Notes: generated by a model from the sequence alone, not told the origin. Shown: positions 1-12,627, counted from the first letter of the stretch. The stretch is DNA of 60,000 bases from Gnetum montanum (GCA_015680685.1 MNCI01008302.1:756117-816116); one strand, 5' to 3'. Translations and numbers: made by a program.

Positions 1-741
1 TTTGATGTGTGACTTATATATTTTTTTTTATCTTAAGACAGATTCATATATTATATACATGGATCAACTATCAAATAATATAAAAAAGAAGCATGAGGAC
101 ATATTTGAAAGAAATGTTCTCGTAAAGCATGAATCTTCAAAGGAAGGATTACTCACAATAGGAACAATTCATTAAACTCAGATAAATGATACCATGGTAG
201 ACTCAAGAATATAAAATAGAACTGAGATTATGAGTGATATACATGGGGTGACTGATTGTTCTATTGTTCATCTATCTGATAATGAAATTGATTTCTATAT
301 TGAATGAATTAATATGGAATGCAAGAACTATTATCTATACTTTAAGAATATTGTATTAATGACTTTATGGAGGGAGCATCATGTATATGATATCTTGAAT
401 GCTCAATTCCATTCTCTTCCAAAGATTAGTAATTCCATATCTACTAAGGTAAATATATGAAAGGAAATTTAGTTTATTGATCCTATAAATAGTAGATCAA
501 TGCATTCAATCAATAATGCATTCACATAGAAGAGATCTTACAACAGTAGAAGGAAGAATGACAATATCGATAGAAGAGAATAAAAAATAATATCAAGAAT
601 TGGATGCTTCTACCATTTGGACAATTTTATATCCATCATGTATTGAAAATGTTGCAAGAGGAATTGTATATAGAAAATTACTATGAACAAAATTATAAGA
701 ACTTAGACAATGATGTCTACAATCAATAGTAGTAAGAAAAG
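1..741. other. AT-rich stretch, no gene recognised
   Basis: I find no open frame of useful length and no recognisable domain. The sequence is AT-rich and may hold the decayed upstream part of the transposase remnant that follows, but no conserved motif supports that. Confidence 0.4.
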
Positions 742-2450
742 CTCATAAATTATGCATGAGTTTGAATCAAATCATTTTATTAAGAATGGAATTCATATAG
801 TGAAGACAATGAAATATTTTAGGGTTAATATTTGTAAGAGGGCTTGGCATACATTTCATGGTATTCCAAGTAGTACATTCTATAATCACTTATGTAATTA
901 TAAGCATGGATATGTGGTATTTGATCATGGTAATATTGGAAACATAAAGCCTCTAGATTAAGCAAGATTGCAACAATCATAATTCTTAATGGAGTGGTTG
1001 ATGAAATGGTTGACCATTCACCTTCAAAATGTAGATAGGTTATGAAAGATAGAACATCTGAACCAATTAAAATATTGCCTATGAATATGAGCCAATGCAT
1101 ATTAGTGAAGAATTACATTAATCTTGGACTAGCTAATGTAGGGTTACCACCAATTAGCACAAGTCAGTTATCAAATATCTTTAACAAATACTAACAAATG
1201 TAACTTTTAGTAGAAAGCATGACTTCTCAATTTGCAGAACTTGTCATATGTTGAATAAGAGAAAGAGGTACACTAAGGACCTATTAGAGAGTGATGGAAT
1301 TCAAAGGGAGATTCAAAATCATTATGATTGTGTAACTGTGTGCAGGAACACATACTACATTCACACAGATCTAGTGATAAGGTAACCTAATAATTACTTA
1401 AGCATCATTTATGATAGAATGGATAAGTTAAAAACTTCATTACTAAATTTATTAACCTTACCTAAGAGTGTTCAAAAGAAGAAGAATTTTTAAATATAAA
1501 TTATAGGAATTCTAGTAAAAGGACAAGGATATAGAGATTTTAGCCACTTTAGTTTATTTTATACATAGATGTGTTCATAATTTTCCATAACATATTTATT
1601 AAAATGATTTAGAGATTTGGAGGAGGATCCTATTGACACGTACAGTAATACTATGAAGAAACAATACAATTTAGGGAGATGCTTCCTTACAGAAGCATTG
1701 CTCAACCATTCAGGATTTGTACATGGAGAACAGTATACTTCAGATTATTGAGATGAAATTAATCTAAGCTCTAATTTTAAGCCATTACCTAGTACACTTT
1801 TCCTACAAATGGATAATTTTGGGGGAGATAATAAGAATAAATATGTTTCCCTTTTATTTATCATTGCTTATAGCCAAAATAATTTTCAATTTTATAGATT
1901 TAAGTTTTCTTCTAGTAGGGCATATACATAATAATATTGATAGAAATTTCGAAAGACTTTCAATGACTATGAGGATATAATTTCTCTATTAGTGCATACA
2001 TATACATGTTGTCTTATAGATAAAAACAATAGAAGTAGCTACACACCGTATTTCATTGATATGGGATATGACTTTAAAGGATTCCTTGACAAATACATAT
2101 CTATCCAGGTGAATAATCTTTGTGGAATGCAACATATTCATTATATCATATTCTACTTGAAGAAGAAAACTCTTGTGATGATATGGAAATTAAATATCAA
2201 GGAAAAAAATTAGTCTAAATTATTTGAGCTGTGGGAAAATGTTAATGGATATCCAAGTCTTCCTGCAAGTAAACTAGGGATCCTAAACACTACATTTGAT
2301 TCGATGGAGAACATAATAAGGATTACAGATTGCATTAGATCATACATTAAGGTGTGGAATGAGGTGATGGTAGGTCATCAAAAAAATGATAAGCAAGTGT
2401 GGATCAAAAAAATAAATTACTAGAAAACTATTTTAAAAAATTTAGATGAT
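742..2450 (+). pseudogene. DDE-type transposase remnant (DUF7869-like)
   Basis: Conserved blocks of a plant/animal DDE-like transposase family (often labelled DUF7869) appear in order, spread over shifting frames. First comes ICKRAWHTFHGIPSSTFYNH (about 826-885), like the family's CRKAF...GI motif, followed by HGN-x-G-x-x-KP. Next is a Cys-x-x-Cys block (SICRTCHMLNKRKRYTKDLL, near 1210-1280). Then LSIIYDRMDKLKTSL (near 1400-1440), matching the family's D-G-M-D-x-x-K-T. Last is LFLQMDNFGGDNKNKYVSLL (near 1800-1860), matching the LxLDN...ENKN motif. The usual GHTHED block is reduced to RAYT. Many stops and frameshifts show it is dead. The family match is from motif order alone. I did not identify terminal inverted repeats or a target duplication. 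Confidence 0.72.
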
Positions 2451-3400
2451 TTTTAAGACATATGTAGGGTAAAGCAGTCATTCAATCAATTTTCTAATAT
2501 CACAAATGAAATAATGCTTTTGGTTACTTAGGGAGATGGAAATGAAGAAGACACTATATGCATGGGTAGAGCAACAGGCATTCAATCAAGGGATGCCTTT
2601 ATAAAAGATATAGCACTGGACTAGTTCGCACCAAAATTAAGAGTAAAGAAATAAATGGATGGATTATGAATGGATATATAATCTAAAGGAGAATGAGGTT
2701 AGGATAGTGGAAACTAGTTCACTAGTTTATGCATGGATAAGTAAAATAAGAAATGAAAAAAAAGGTAAAATTGAATAAGAAGAAAAAATTAGCAATCGAA
2801 GAAAGAAAATGCTAATGTATAGGATATTAATAGAATTGGATATGAATAGAATGATATGCAAATTCAATAAAATCCCATTGTACTTTCCTTATCTTTTAAT
2901 TGAAATGAATATTTCTTGTAAAAGAATTGGATTAACTATATTGAAGTTTTTACTAATATGTACTTCAAAATATATAAGTACTTACTTAAGGTTGACATGA
3001 TATGACTTATTTTTTAGTATGAATGAATATTATGTAATGGTAGAAATTTTTGGTTATTAATTTAAAAAATGTAGTAATTTGACCATATATTATAATATTT
3101 GTAGAAATTATTACTCATTGATAAAAAATTTAATAATTTTAAAAATACAACAATAATGATACATTCTAGATATAATGAAAAAATCCCTATCATAAGTTCT
3201 ATCAATCAATCACGATTCCTTGGAGATATAGTAAGAATTGTCAAAGGTTTACATGTGGAACTAGGGATTATCATTGGTATATCTTGTGTATGTTGGTACA
3301 TTAGTCATGTTGATTCATTTGATTTTGCTATCTCAAGCATGCTTTCTTGGAATGTGTACAACTTCAATTAACCATATCCTCCACCATGCCATGCATAAAT
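2451..3400. other. AT-rich spacer, no gene recognised
   Basis: This stretch separates the transposase remnant from element D. Only short random-looking frames are present. The 3' end of the DDE transposon and the left boundary of element D should lie here, but I cannot place either. Confidence 0.4.
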
Positions 3401-3404
3401 TCTA

Positions 3405-5925
3405 CCTTGTCTAGGACCTCAGCCTAAGGCTTCAAGTGAAACTTGGATGTGGATGCTTCCAAAAGGGGCTTGGATACTACAAAAAATATAACCATCAACA
3501 TAGCTAACAAAAATAGACTTAAAATTTAAAACAAAAAATGTAAAGAAAACTAAATAAGTACTTGAAGGCTCAAGCATATCCACAAGGGAGTTGCCTCTTG
3601 GAGGTGACTCCTCAAATATAGTATCCATGGCATCCAATGCTTCATTGGATACTCTCTATTCTTCCTCCTATCATGTTTAGTCCTCTTCCTAGCATCTTTG
3701 CTCCACTTCTGTAGTAGCTTGGGTTGCTAATCCTTCTTGAATTCTTGTAATCATTACAAAGAGAAAACATAGAACAAGTTAGAACACTTGCTATGAACAA
3801 TGACATAAATATACAGCTACATGAAAAATATAAAAAATATACAATACAATGTAAAAAATGCATACAATCATACCTATGATAGAATGGTACACTTTGCTAA
3901 ACCTAAAGGATACTTTCTTATATGCTAGCTGATCAATAGTAGGAGCAATTTCTTCAACTTTGGCCTTTTCATCTTCTCTTTAATTGTACCATCAGTTTTT
4001 GCATGTATCTTCTTAGCTCTCTAGGAATTACCATGTGAAGCATGGTGTTCCATCCCCATGCTATCAGGGAAAGGATCATGCTCATCACTAAACTTCTTAG
4101 TGGTAACTATCAGAAATTCTTCAACATTCTCAACTAATAGATCATGGACATGCATCGTTAGAACAATGTGTTTGACCTAAGGCTTGGAAAATTGGGAGGG
4201 ATCATAGCTCATCCACTTTCCATCTTTCTTAACTACCAGGAATTCCACAAATCATTTGGGATACATAATAAAGAACAAAAAGTGAAAATGGCATATTGTA
4301 TCAAGATTACTTCAGATTTTCAAATTTCATCTTGTAACCTAGAGAGTAAGAATGCAGCCCAGTTGAACTTAGTACCATCAATGAGGACCTTTTTCATGGT
4401 CCAAGCTTGCTAAATACCAATGATTTTCTTCTATGATAGCAATAAGGAAAATGCTCTAAAACGAAATAAAGAATATGTCTTGTTAGCCTCTTTGACCTTG
4501 CACCAATAAAAGGTCAATCCTATATTGATATGAGAGTCAAGCCTTTCCTCCATTTCCTCTCTATGACTCACCTCTTTCCCTACTCTTATCAAAACCTTGA
4601 TGTCATCAGAAGGTACATTGAAGAGATCACTGAATGTAAATTCATTAATGCTCAGAATCATAGGCACATCATGTACATGAGGGATGAACTTATTAACTTC
4701 TTTGTCAAATGAATCAATTACATTTACCATCTTTGCTAGAGGCATTAATGGGCTAGGAAGCATGAACAAATCAAGAAAACCTATATCAGCAATCCTTTGT
4801 TGGATCTCCCTAGGTTCTTTGCTTGCTAGCCACTCCTATAATGATTTTACTTCATCCTACTTAAGGATTATTTTCTCCTCCACATGGCCTAAGGTGATCA
4901 CAACAAAAGTAGACTTACACATAGGACCTACAACCCAATGCAAGTAACCCATTAGCCTTCAAAATAGGTAAACCATATACAAAATAATAAAATAAATTAA
5001 AATTAAATTTATAACCACATAGCTAAAACCAACTAGCTAATTAAAAAAATAATCAAAGAGCAAAGCAACTAGAAAACATTTGCCTTATATAAACAAAAAA
5101 TCACTTACTAGGCTTAGGTAATGCTTGGGCCTTAGAAACCAAGGGTGCATGCATGCCTAATTCTAGAAGACCCCACCAGGTATGAGGAGTTTTGTTCATC
5201 AAACACCTATGGTAAACTTGAGAAAATCATAAGGTATACCTGCTAAAGTAAACCCTTAATTGCTTCAACACCAAAAATCTCATAACTTAGTCCTCTGTAA
5301 ATACTTCCAAGGTTGTGTGCATCATCGATAGAACTTGGTCACTTTTGATCAATTCTCCATCATGTACCCTATACCTACAACATGAGAACATAAAAAATCA
5401 TTAGAGAAAATAGCCTTAAAAAAATAAGAACAAAAGGAAAAGTTAGGATAAAGCTTACCCTTGCAAAAGATAGAAGGTTCCAGGAGGATTTTGAAACAAA
5501 CTATTAATCCAATGGCCTATCATTAGGATGTTTTTAGCATTATACCAAGCATACTCAAGCATGTCCCAATTCTAGGATAATTTTTGTATGCTTGATGTAA
5601 ATAAATCATCATGCTGATCACCATCTACTCAAGTGCTAGGATCATCTATCATGAACTTTGCAATATGGCTAACAAATTGTAGTAGAAGTATCTCTGTAAG
5701 AACAATTATAGTGTCCACGACCAAGTGTGACCACATGATCATACTAAAGTTCTAAAGAAAATATGCCATGAACTCTTTTATCCCAAGCCTAAACCATATA
5801 GAGCCATGATCAAGAATCATGTTGAAGGTTAAGCTATTCTGTGTATGTATCCCCATGCAACATAGGATCTTAACTAGTTCAATAACAATCAAGATGGACT
5901 TCAAAAATGCACTACATAATCAGCA
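3405..5925 (-). pseudogene. Cargo gene copy D (FCP1-like pseudo-phosphatase gene)
   Basis: Read on the minus strand this matches the cargo gene of element B exon by exon. An acceptor-like ATTATGTAG near 5925 precedes the FCP1-like domain, whose first motif reads LIVIELVKIL where active enzymes have hhhDxDG. Further on come IWFRLGIKEF, MIMWSHL and YNAKNILMIGHW...LFQNPPGTFY. A 84-bp intron (5375-5458, donor GTAAGC, acceptor TTGTAG) lies at the same place as intron 2 of copy B. The SFD...VP-type block occupies 4431-4769. The last intron ends at an acceptor TTTTTTGTAG near 3482, followed by a short last exon. Stops interrupt most exons, so it is a pseudogene. Homology to copies A, B and C is clear; the function of the protein is inferred. 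Confidence 0.68.
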
Positions 5926-8250
5926 ATCTAGCTGTTAAGAAAATGATGAAAATAAGAAAAATTTAACAATATTGAAGCCAAATTATATAACTTGCTAATA
6001 ATGTTGCCACAAAAGATTGCATAAAAATATATAAAATAATCAAACTCATTAGTTTTGACCATAAAAAAATCCAAAATCAAGACCATTGATATTTTCATGA
6101 GTACTTGACACAAATATGCTCCTATTAAACCTTTAGATAAATAATTAGCATAAAAACCAAATATTGATCAAACTAGTAAGCCAAACTAGATAGCATTGAA
6201 ACTTCATAAATAACAATTACAAAAACACATGATAACAAAACTAATCTATGGGAATGTACGCTAGGGATTAGAGGGGGTGTAGGGAGAATGGTGGTAGAAA
6301 ATACAATTTCTTTTAATTTTTGAAAAATCAAGCCTATATGCTGCCAACCAAAACAAAACAACCTACATCCCAAAACATCCCACATGCAATCTACAAACCT
6401 CAAAAAATGTTACAAGATAACCAAAGTAGTCATAAAATTTTTTTAAAAAATCCAAAGTTAAATTTCAATGCCCAATGCTGCCAATGTAACTAAAGAAGCT
6501 AAAACTCAAAGCCTAAAAATGCAACCATTTAGAGCTATTTTCATGGCTAGAAAAAATTCAAAAATTCCAAAAAAAAAATTTCTAGATTTAAAAATTAAAA
6601 ACAAGCCTAAATAAAATGAAATCCCCTTTCAACATTCTACCAACAACTTTAAATAAATTAAAATGGTGCCTCAGAGTTACTTGGATTTCTGCTAAAAAAA
6701 CCTAGTTTACAATTAAACAACTATAGTAAACCTTTGAGAGATATACAAAAAAATTCAAAAAATTCCAATTTTTTTTCAAAACCCCTCTACAATACCCCCA
6801 AAAAGTGGTCTTAGTAGGATCAACAATATTAATCTTTTGGACAAAAAACAATGGAAAAGACCAAAAAAGCTATACACCAGATTATAGAAAAATTCATAAA
6901 AAATTTATACAAACTTCAAAAATAGCAATTATACCTCTATTGTAATCATTAAATCTTGTATAATAGACCTATGGACTCCAAAACTATAAATTCTACTTCA
7001 TAACATTACAAAAAATATTAAAGTTTGACTATTTTTCAATAAAATTTAAGCAAAAACATAGCAAATAGGTTTGAGAAATATTTAAATCTTCATAGAAATA
7101 ATCCCTTAAGAAAAAATTTCAATCCATACATAGCCATATAGCCTAAAGTGAACATTTGATACAAATAAAATAAAAAAAACCCACTAGAATAAGCCTAGGC
7201 ATTGCAAAATGCCTTTACAACTTGATGAAAATTCACAAAAACAAAGCAAAAGATAGGTACCTAGCCATCCTAGTAGAATATTCCTTAACTTTAGAAGGAT
7301 TTCAAAGCTAGGAAATAATATTCTCTACCTTGTTTACATCCTCTAGTGTGGGGTTTTTTCTCAATGATCCCTTTCTTTTCATCATGTTGCTAAACGAGAG
7401 TAAAATCTTCACTCCTACTATAGTTGTACTACCTCCAAAGGTGGATGGGTGTAGGATACCCTCTCAAATACTAAGTATTGGAGCCTTGATTATCCAAGAA
7501 TTAATACTAATCATAGCCCTCATGAAATATAAGATCAAGAAGAATGCATATGCAAAGTGTTAGTTCCTACTTCATTAGGACACCTACTTCATACATAGTG
7601 AACTCGATGTTCACAAAAAGAAGGATCCTATATGCTAGGTTTTCTTGGGATAATTACTTTAAAAGCCTCTTAACCTTTGGTGGGCCCCACAAGATGCAAG
7701 CAAGACACTATTTAAAAAAATCTCATACATTGGGGTTTAGAACCATAACATGGGTATACATTGGGAAGTCGTGCCCAATAGGATATGTAGCTAGTAAACC
7801 AATCTAGAAAGCTTCAACCACTATGTGACATACTTTTAACACTTCATCCTTAGCTAAAGGTGGTAAAAAAAGCTTCATGTAATCCCAAAACCCTAGGTGC
7901 TACCATTAGAAAGCTTCTGGGTAGCAAGAAAACAAGCTAAAATGACTAGAAAAAAAATGTTTAAAGGTCCATATGTTGGGTGCATAGATTCCATATGTTT
8001 ACCAATGTATGGTGGTAGGATGTGAGATCTAGAATTCCCATGTGAAGCCTTAAACAACCTTAAAAATTGACAATCACAACCTTAAACCTTAGCTAAAGAC
8101 ATTAGTGGCCCTAGAGCTCCAAGGAGGCATGTCAAAAAGGGTCAAAACTAGTTATTTCTTAGCCTCTATGTTGATACCACAAAGCCTATACACTAGCCAA
8201 TGTATATGGAATATGTGAGAGGCTTTTGATCGATATCCTAAGCTTAGAAT
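5926..8250. other. AT-rich inter-module region of element D
   Basis: This stretch is very rich in A and T and has no credible gene. Its position, just beyond the promoter side of the cargo gene, and its texture (many 'catagcc', 'aaaaattc' strings) match the 22.4-24.4 kb part of element A. I see no RT start and no TTAAACT array, so this module ends before either. Confidence 0.45.
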
Positions 8251-9788
8251 TGAAACACCACAAAAATTTGCATGTTATAGCTAATTTTCATCATATAGAT
8301 TTCACCCCATGAAACCCGAGGTAAATCTTCATTGTAAATGTAAACATTGTAATCCATAATGGGAAATTTCTCATACTTTATACTTTTGGGACTGAAAAAT
8401 GCCTCATAAGTGGGGCAAAATCTCATTCCCCAAGTGACAAAAGTCACCTAGTATCTATATTTGGAATTTGGTGGGTGTCAAAAATGCCTTTTGGAATTCC
8501 AAAAATGACAATTTAATGGGTTTTATGTGGCGGGTATACATTTTTCTATGCTGGAAACACTTATAGGAAGGTAGATCTCACTTAACACCCCCCCACCTAG
8601 CCTTCAACATGGAGGCTACATGCTCAGCTTGAAAACCTTCCCTCCTCAACATGGAAGTTTTTCCCCCAACATAGAGGCTCCACCCCCACCATGGAAATTG
8701 CATCCCCCTAGTGTGAAAGCCACAATAGCTAAATTTTATCACTCCATGCACTCCAACATTGACCAACCACTTCGATAAGGATGGCATAAGGCTTAGCATG
8801 AAAGATTCATCTCTAGCATAGAAGGTGTTCCCTCATTACTATTTATAGTAAACAAAATGACCATGGGGGAGGCACTTACTATAGATGATAACCACCAAAA
8901 TTTGGGCACCCATCTCACTTAAACAAGGTAGAAATTTGTAGAGCTTTGGCAACCAATTTGTAGTCATTGTACAGCCAAATTATAGCCCAATCATAGCCAT
9001 TTTGCAATCCCATTCATGGCCCAATACCTATAAAAACTAGCCTCAAACACCATTGACAAGTTCTACATTTTTGGCACTTGAATACATTGAGCATAAATAC
9101 ATTTTTCCAAGTAATAATTCCACACTTGGGGAATTCTCAAGCACTCAAGGGCTCTTGCAATATCCCATGCTTTCATTCTCTTGAACCTTAGTGTGGAAGC
9201 ATTATCATCCTAAGACTTGTGGATTTTTGGTGTTAACATTGCACTTCTAGGATTTCCAAACCCTAGTGTAGAGTAATTTGGCATCCAAATTTTCCACTTT
9301 TCTCATCTCCCAGTAGTGACCAACATTGCAGATTTGGGGTAGCAACAAAGGAGGTTCAATAGCATTAGGAGTGGTAGGACATCCGGATTATGGAGTTGAA
9401 CACATCAGCTTTAACAAATCTTGAACCCCCACTCAAGTGAACAACCCCCACCCATCCCCCAATCTCCCCCCTCCCCCTTGCCCTCTCAGACACACTTTGT
9501 AAACAATCTCTTAACTCTCATTTATTTTATTCTTTGATAAATAAAGTTTACAATTTTGTTTTGTGTTCAAATTAAATTTATCATTTATTTTAGTACATTT
9601 ATATTAATTTAATTTGCACTTATATTATTTATCCCATTTTGTACTTTTTAAGTAGCTAGTTGATTTGCTAAACTAGCTAAGGCACCTCAAATCCCATTTT
9701 CATGAAGGCCCTGAGGATCCAAGGTTGAGGACTACTTGCACAAAATCCATCGATTCTTTCTAGTGAATTGATTTTTCTAGCCATAATA
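8251..9788 (+). repeat. 5' LTR of element A
   Basis: Starts TGAAACACCACAAAAATTTG and aligns along its length with 31909-33429. The 3' end is set by alignment: ...TTTTTCTAGCCATAATA here against ...TTTTTCTGATTTCAACA in the 3' copy, so the usual CA terminus has decayed to TA. U3 contains a run of about 28-bp degenerate units with 'ccccaacatagaggct' (8590-8790). A TATA box lies at 9028-9036, and an AATAAAG-type poly(A) signal near 9538-9546. Confidence 0.85.
9028..9036 (+). promoter_or_regulatory. TATA box of 5' LTR A
   Basis: CTATAAAAA follows the U3 repeats and precedes the poly(A) signal by about 500 bp. The same box is present at the matching place in the 3' LTR (32701-32709), CTATAAAAA, which supports it as the U3/R promoter. 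Confidence 0.65.
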
Positions 9789-9795
9789 GTTTTCT

Positions 9796-9814
9796 TAGCA
9801 CTAGAAGGAGGGCC
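9796..9814 (+). promoter_or_regulatory. Primer-binding-like site of element A
   Basis: TAGCACTAGAAGGAGGGCC starts 8 bases after the LTR end. The same block follows the LTRs of E (41273-41291, TAGTGCTAGAAGGAGGGCC) and B (43783-43801, TGACGCTAGAAGGAGGGCC). The consensus starts TGGCGCTAG, with the usual TGG of a tRNA 3'-CCA complement; the differences are G-to-A or C-to-T transitions. I cannot assign the tRNA. Confidence 0.65.
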
Positions 9815-10360
9815 TTCGCCCAATTTCTATGCCAAAAGATGTTAGCCATATTGCCAAAATTATTTCCTAGTAGTAAATTTGTTCTTTTGTAGCGAAGACC
9901 TTGGAAATCCAATGCTATCCTTATCTCCCCCTACCCCAGCCCGCCTTGCACNNNNNNNNNNNNNNNNNNNNNNNNNNNNNNNNNNNNNNNNNNNNNNNNN
10001 NNNNNNNNNNNNNNNNNNNNNNNNNNGGTGTTGAAATTTCACATCTGCTATGAATTTTTAGAACAAAACTAGCATGAAACTCTTATCAACCATTTAATTT
10101 TTGTTGCCACATTTTTTTCCATAAAACTAATGTTGATTTCCACACCAACCAAACCTACTTTTCCCTCCTTTTTGGTAAAAGTTGGTAGTTTTCCAAAACC
10201 ATCTTTTGGAAACTACCAAGTTTTCATTTTGGCCTTTAGACTTTCCCTGCCCTCCCCCTCCCCTTTCTTCTCTTTCCAACATTGAAATAGGAAAGTGTGG
10301 GATTCCCCATCTCACCAACTTCCTTTCCCCCCTACCATACCCAACATAGAGGTAGCTAGG
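9815..10360. other. Leader of element A, with assembly gap
   Basis: Untranslated leader between primer site and gag. Bases 9952-10026 are Ns. The part at 10126-10355 ('...cccccctaccatacccaac/atagaggtag') resembles 14070-14235, so the leader holds a diverged duplication. No gene seen. Confidence 0.55.
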
Positions 10361-10431
10361 TGTTGGCACATTTTGGCCATTCCATGGAATAGGTTGGCAT
10401 GATAAAACTGGTTAAAATTTTTTGCAATTTG

Positions 10432-10945
10432 ATAGTTGAAAAAGTTAATGGCAATTCCCAAAGGTGCCTATTTCCAGCTTGTCAGTCTTCAGGAGATGCA
10501 TGAAACAAAAGAAGATATAAAGTAAGATCCTAATGACACAGAAATTTCCATCGGTGACTCCTCTCGCATAGTTTCAGGACCAATTTCATCTTTCAAGGAA
10601 TCCAGAAAAAGTGTAACTTCAAGGAGCAGTGGCAGCCGTGAATTCAAGGATGATGTAAAAAAATGAAACTGATGAAAAAGGAAAGAAAGAACTAAATATC
10701 TTAACTTCATCCTCAAGGACTAGAAAAGAGGGAGATATTGAAGGGGGAAGATCAAATGTTGAACTAGATGTTTCTCTGACAAGCACGTCTGTTTTACAGT
10801 GGCAGGGGGTAAACTTGTACAGCACATTCGATCAATGATATTCAACAAAGTTGTGTTTCAAGAAATTGGATGGTTTGATGAAGAGCAAAATTCCAGCGGT
10901 GCCATAGTTGCAAGACTATTATCAGATGCTTCCAATGTATACCAC
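10432..10945 (+). pseudogene. Captured ABCB (MDR-type) transporter fragment
   Basis: Two blocks of a plant ABC transporter subfamily B gene are in the right order. 10432-10675 encodes the end of the first nucleotide-binding domain and the linker: IVEK, then after a small deletion LMAIPKGAYFQLVSLQE and a Ser-rich charged linker. 10797-10930 encodes the start of the second membrane domain: VAGGKLVQHIRSMIFNKVVF, then EIGWFDEEQNSSGAI and ARLLSDASNV. The second block is preceded by TGTTTTACAG, an intron-acceptor-like sequence, so the fragment appears to come from genomic DNA rather than spliced mRNA. The sequence between the linker and that exon is missing. Stops and frameshifts show that it is a fragment with no function. 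Confidence 0.85.
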
Positions 10946-11032
10946 GGATTTGAAAAATGAGTTTGAAAAAATCACAAAGCATAACTTTGGGCGAGCCGCT
11001 GTAGTACTCTCATCTGCAGGCAATAAATAGGA

Positions 11033-11052
11033 GGTTAGGTTAGGTTAGGTTA
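11033..11052 (+). repeat. Short TTAGG tandem run
   Basis: About four perfect copies of a TTAGG unit beside the ABCB fragment. It has the sequence of the arthropod-type telomere repeat but is far too short to be telomeric; probably a simple repeat. Confidence 0.6.
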
Positions 11053-11079
11053 ATTGTAAACAAACAATTACTGAAAAAT

Positions 11080-11155
11080 CAGTATCATAGTTCCTGAAAA
11101 AGGTAACTGGACGTGCTCAGTATCACAGTTCCTGAAAAAGGTAACTGGACGTGTT
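11080..11155 (+). repeat. 38-bp tandem duplication
   Basis: Two adjacent copies (11080-11117 and 11118-11155) start CAGTATCAYAGTTCCTGAAA and differ at two or three positions. A recent local duplication inside the 3.5-kb insertion. Confidence 0.85.
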
Positions 11156-11352
11156 TTTCACAGAAGCTTGCTTGCAGCACAAAAATATGGGGCTGGACGT
11201 GGTGATATAATATATATGTTCTGTGATGTAGTATAACTATACTTCTGTAATTTGTAGTTGTCTTAGGTCGTGCGCCCCCGCATAGCGTGTTAGTATATCT
11301 CTAGTTAAATGGTAACGGAGTAGTACTAACCACCATAGACCGAGATGACTCC

Positions 11353-11835
11353 TTGATTCTACGTGCAATATTTGCCTGGATATGGTGGCAGATCCGGTGG
11401 TTACTGTGTGCAGGCATCTCTCTTTCTAGCCTGCCTTTATCGAGGGCTCCACCTACACTCGCGCCCACAAAAATCCCCCGTCTGGAAGGGTTTGGTTCCC
11501 GATTCAAATATTTCCAATCTATGGTCGAGGCCATACCTCAAACACAGGCTACGCCGGAATGGGAGGAGCTTGAAATGGCAACAGAGGTAGGGCATGGTTT
11601 AAGAATCCCAAAGAAACCTCCAGCGCACCGTGTCCAGCGGATCAGCAGCACCAGCACGACACATAACCATGGTAGCAGCAGAGCAATGGCAGTGAAAAGG
11701 AGGACTGCGCGCAGGCGGAAGATCAGCGGCGGTAGAAGAGAAGCCTTGGTCACGTGCGCAGATCAGCAACGGGTGCAGAAAAGTCAGCAGCGGGCAGAAG
11801 ATCAGCGGCGGCAGATCTGGCAGCAGGAGGCGTAG
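11353..11835 (+). other. Open 160-codon frame in a CpG-rich block, unrecognised
   Basis: This frame is open for 160 codons, unusual in a window where true coding remnants are full of stops. The block (about 11260-11840) is visibly richer in G, C and CpG than its surroundings. The translation has an N-terminal hydrophobic stretch (FAWIWWQIRWLLCAGISLSS), then an Arg/Lys/Gln-rich tail built partly from DNA repeats around 'agatcagcggcgg'. I recognise no family on either strand. It may be a second captured host fragment, for instance from a GC-rich 5' region, or a chance frame. I would not call it a gene without homology or transcript support. Confidence 0.3.
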
Positions 11836-12354
11836 CCAATAGGCAACTCACTCAGCATTTCAGGAGAGGCTTGAAAAGCTAAACCGTGAGATTGCCGTGG
11901 TATTTCCAAAGCATGGTCAGACAGAGATGCCGCACATCACGAAGCGTTTAATATTGTTAACAGTTTTTTTTGACCAATTATAAAGCTTGTACGTGGTCCA
12001 TAGGTATATATTTAATTTTGTCAAGTTAGGGGCCAATAGATATATATTTACTATAATTACTATCTCTATTACTATGATTTAACTAAAATATGATTTAAAT
12101 AAAATATTTTAAGATTTCAAAAGAAAAAGAAAGTTATGGGATATTTGTTTAAAAAAGGGGATTTATGAACATTTCCAACCATAGCTTTTATTTATATAAT
12201 TGTAACTTTATGTGGAAGTTGTAACTTCCTAGCCTTAATCCATGATGTTTGTAACCATTAAAAAGGCCACTTGTCAACTATAGCCTCTTTATCTCCATAA
12301 TGGCCACTTGTCATTTGCATGGGACACTTGTCACCTACAACTTGTTTATCTCCA

Positions 12355-12435
12355 TGAAGACACTTGGCAACTGAATGAAGACACTTGGCAACTACATGAA
12401 GACACTTGGCAACTACATGGGACACTTGTCAACTG
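12355..12435 (+). repeat. 21-bp tandem repeat
   Basis: Three to four copies of GAAGACACTTGGCAACTACAT, preceded and followed by degenerate 'gacacttgtcaact' copies. It lies upstream of the TATA box of the insertion, where U3 enhancer repeats are commonly found in LTRs. Confidence 0.75.
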
Positions 12436-12618
12436 CAGCTTTTTTATCTCTTTGGTGGTTGAAACCACCCAAAATTGTTGTAACTTACCTAACTTGTTAG
12501 GCAAGTAACCTCCTAACTTTTTGGGCAAGTAATCCCCTAATTAGTTGGCCAAGTTACTTGGGAGAGAAGTTAGGTGAGATATTTTTGAATATGTAACTTC
12601 CCTACCTACCTTTGAACC

Positions 12619-12627
12619 CTATAAAAA
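12619..12627 (+). promoter_or_regulatory. TATA box of the 3.5-kb insertion
   Basis: CTATAAAAA, followed by GGCTTCAGGGG and, about 185 bp on, GAATAAAG (12811-12818). The spacing fits a U3/R promoter and poly(A) signal of an LTR on the plus strand. Confidence 0.6.

Larger units (their letters stand above)
3405..8250 (+). mobile_element. Element D: internal fragment of a Tat-like Ty3/gypsy element
   Basis: This piece carries only the inter-module region of the retroelement family: the opposite-strand cargo gene (3405-5925) and the AT-rich block that follows it. The orientation of the cargo gene implies that the element's sense strand is plus. No gag, protease, RT or LTR of D is visible. To the right it stops where the 5' LTR of element A begins. 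The sequence right of A does not look like its continuation, because the element there (C) is in the opposite orientation. D therefore seems to be a truncated remnant. Confidence 0.6.

Noticed and set aside
11033-11052. TTAGG run as a telomere or interstitial telomere
   Set aside because: Only about four units, in the middle of a transposon insertion, and plants normally use TTTAGGG.
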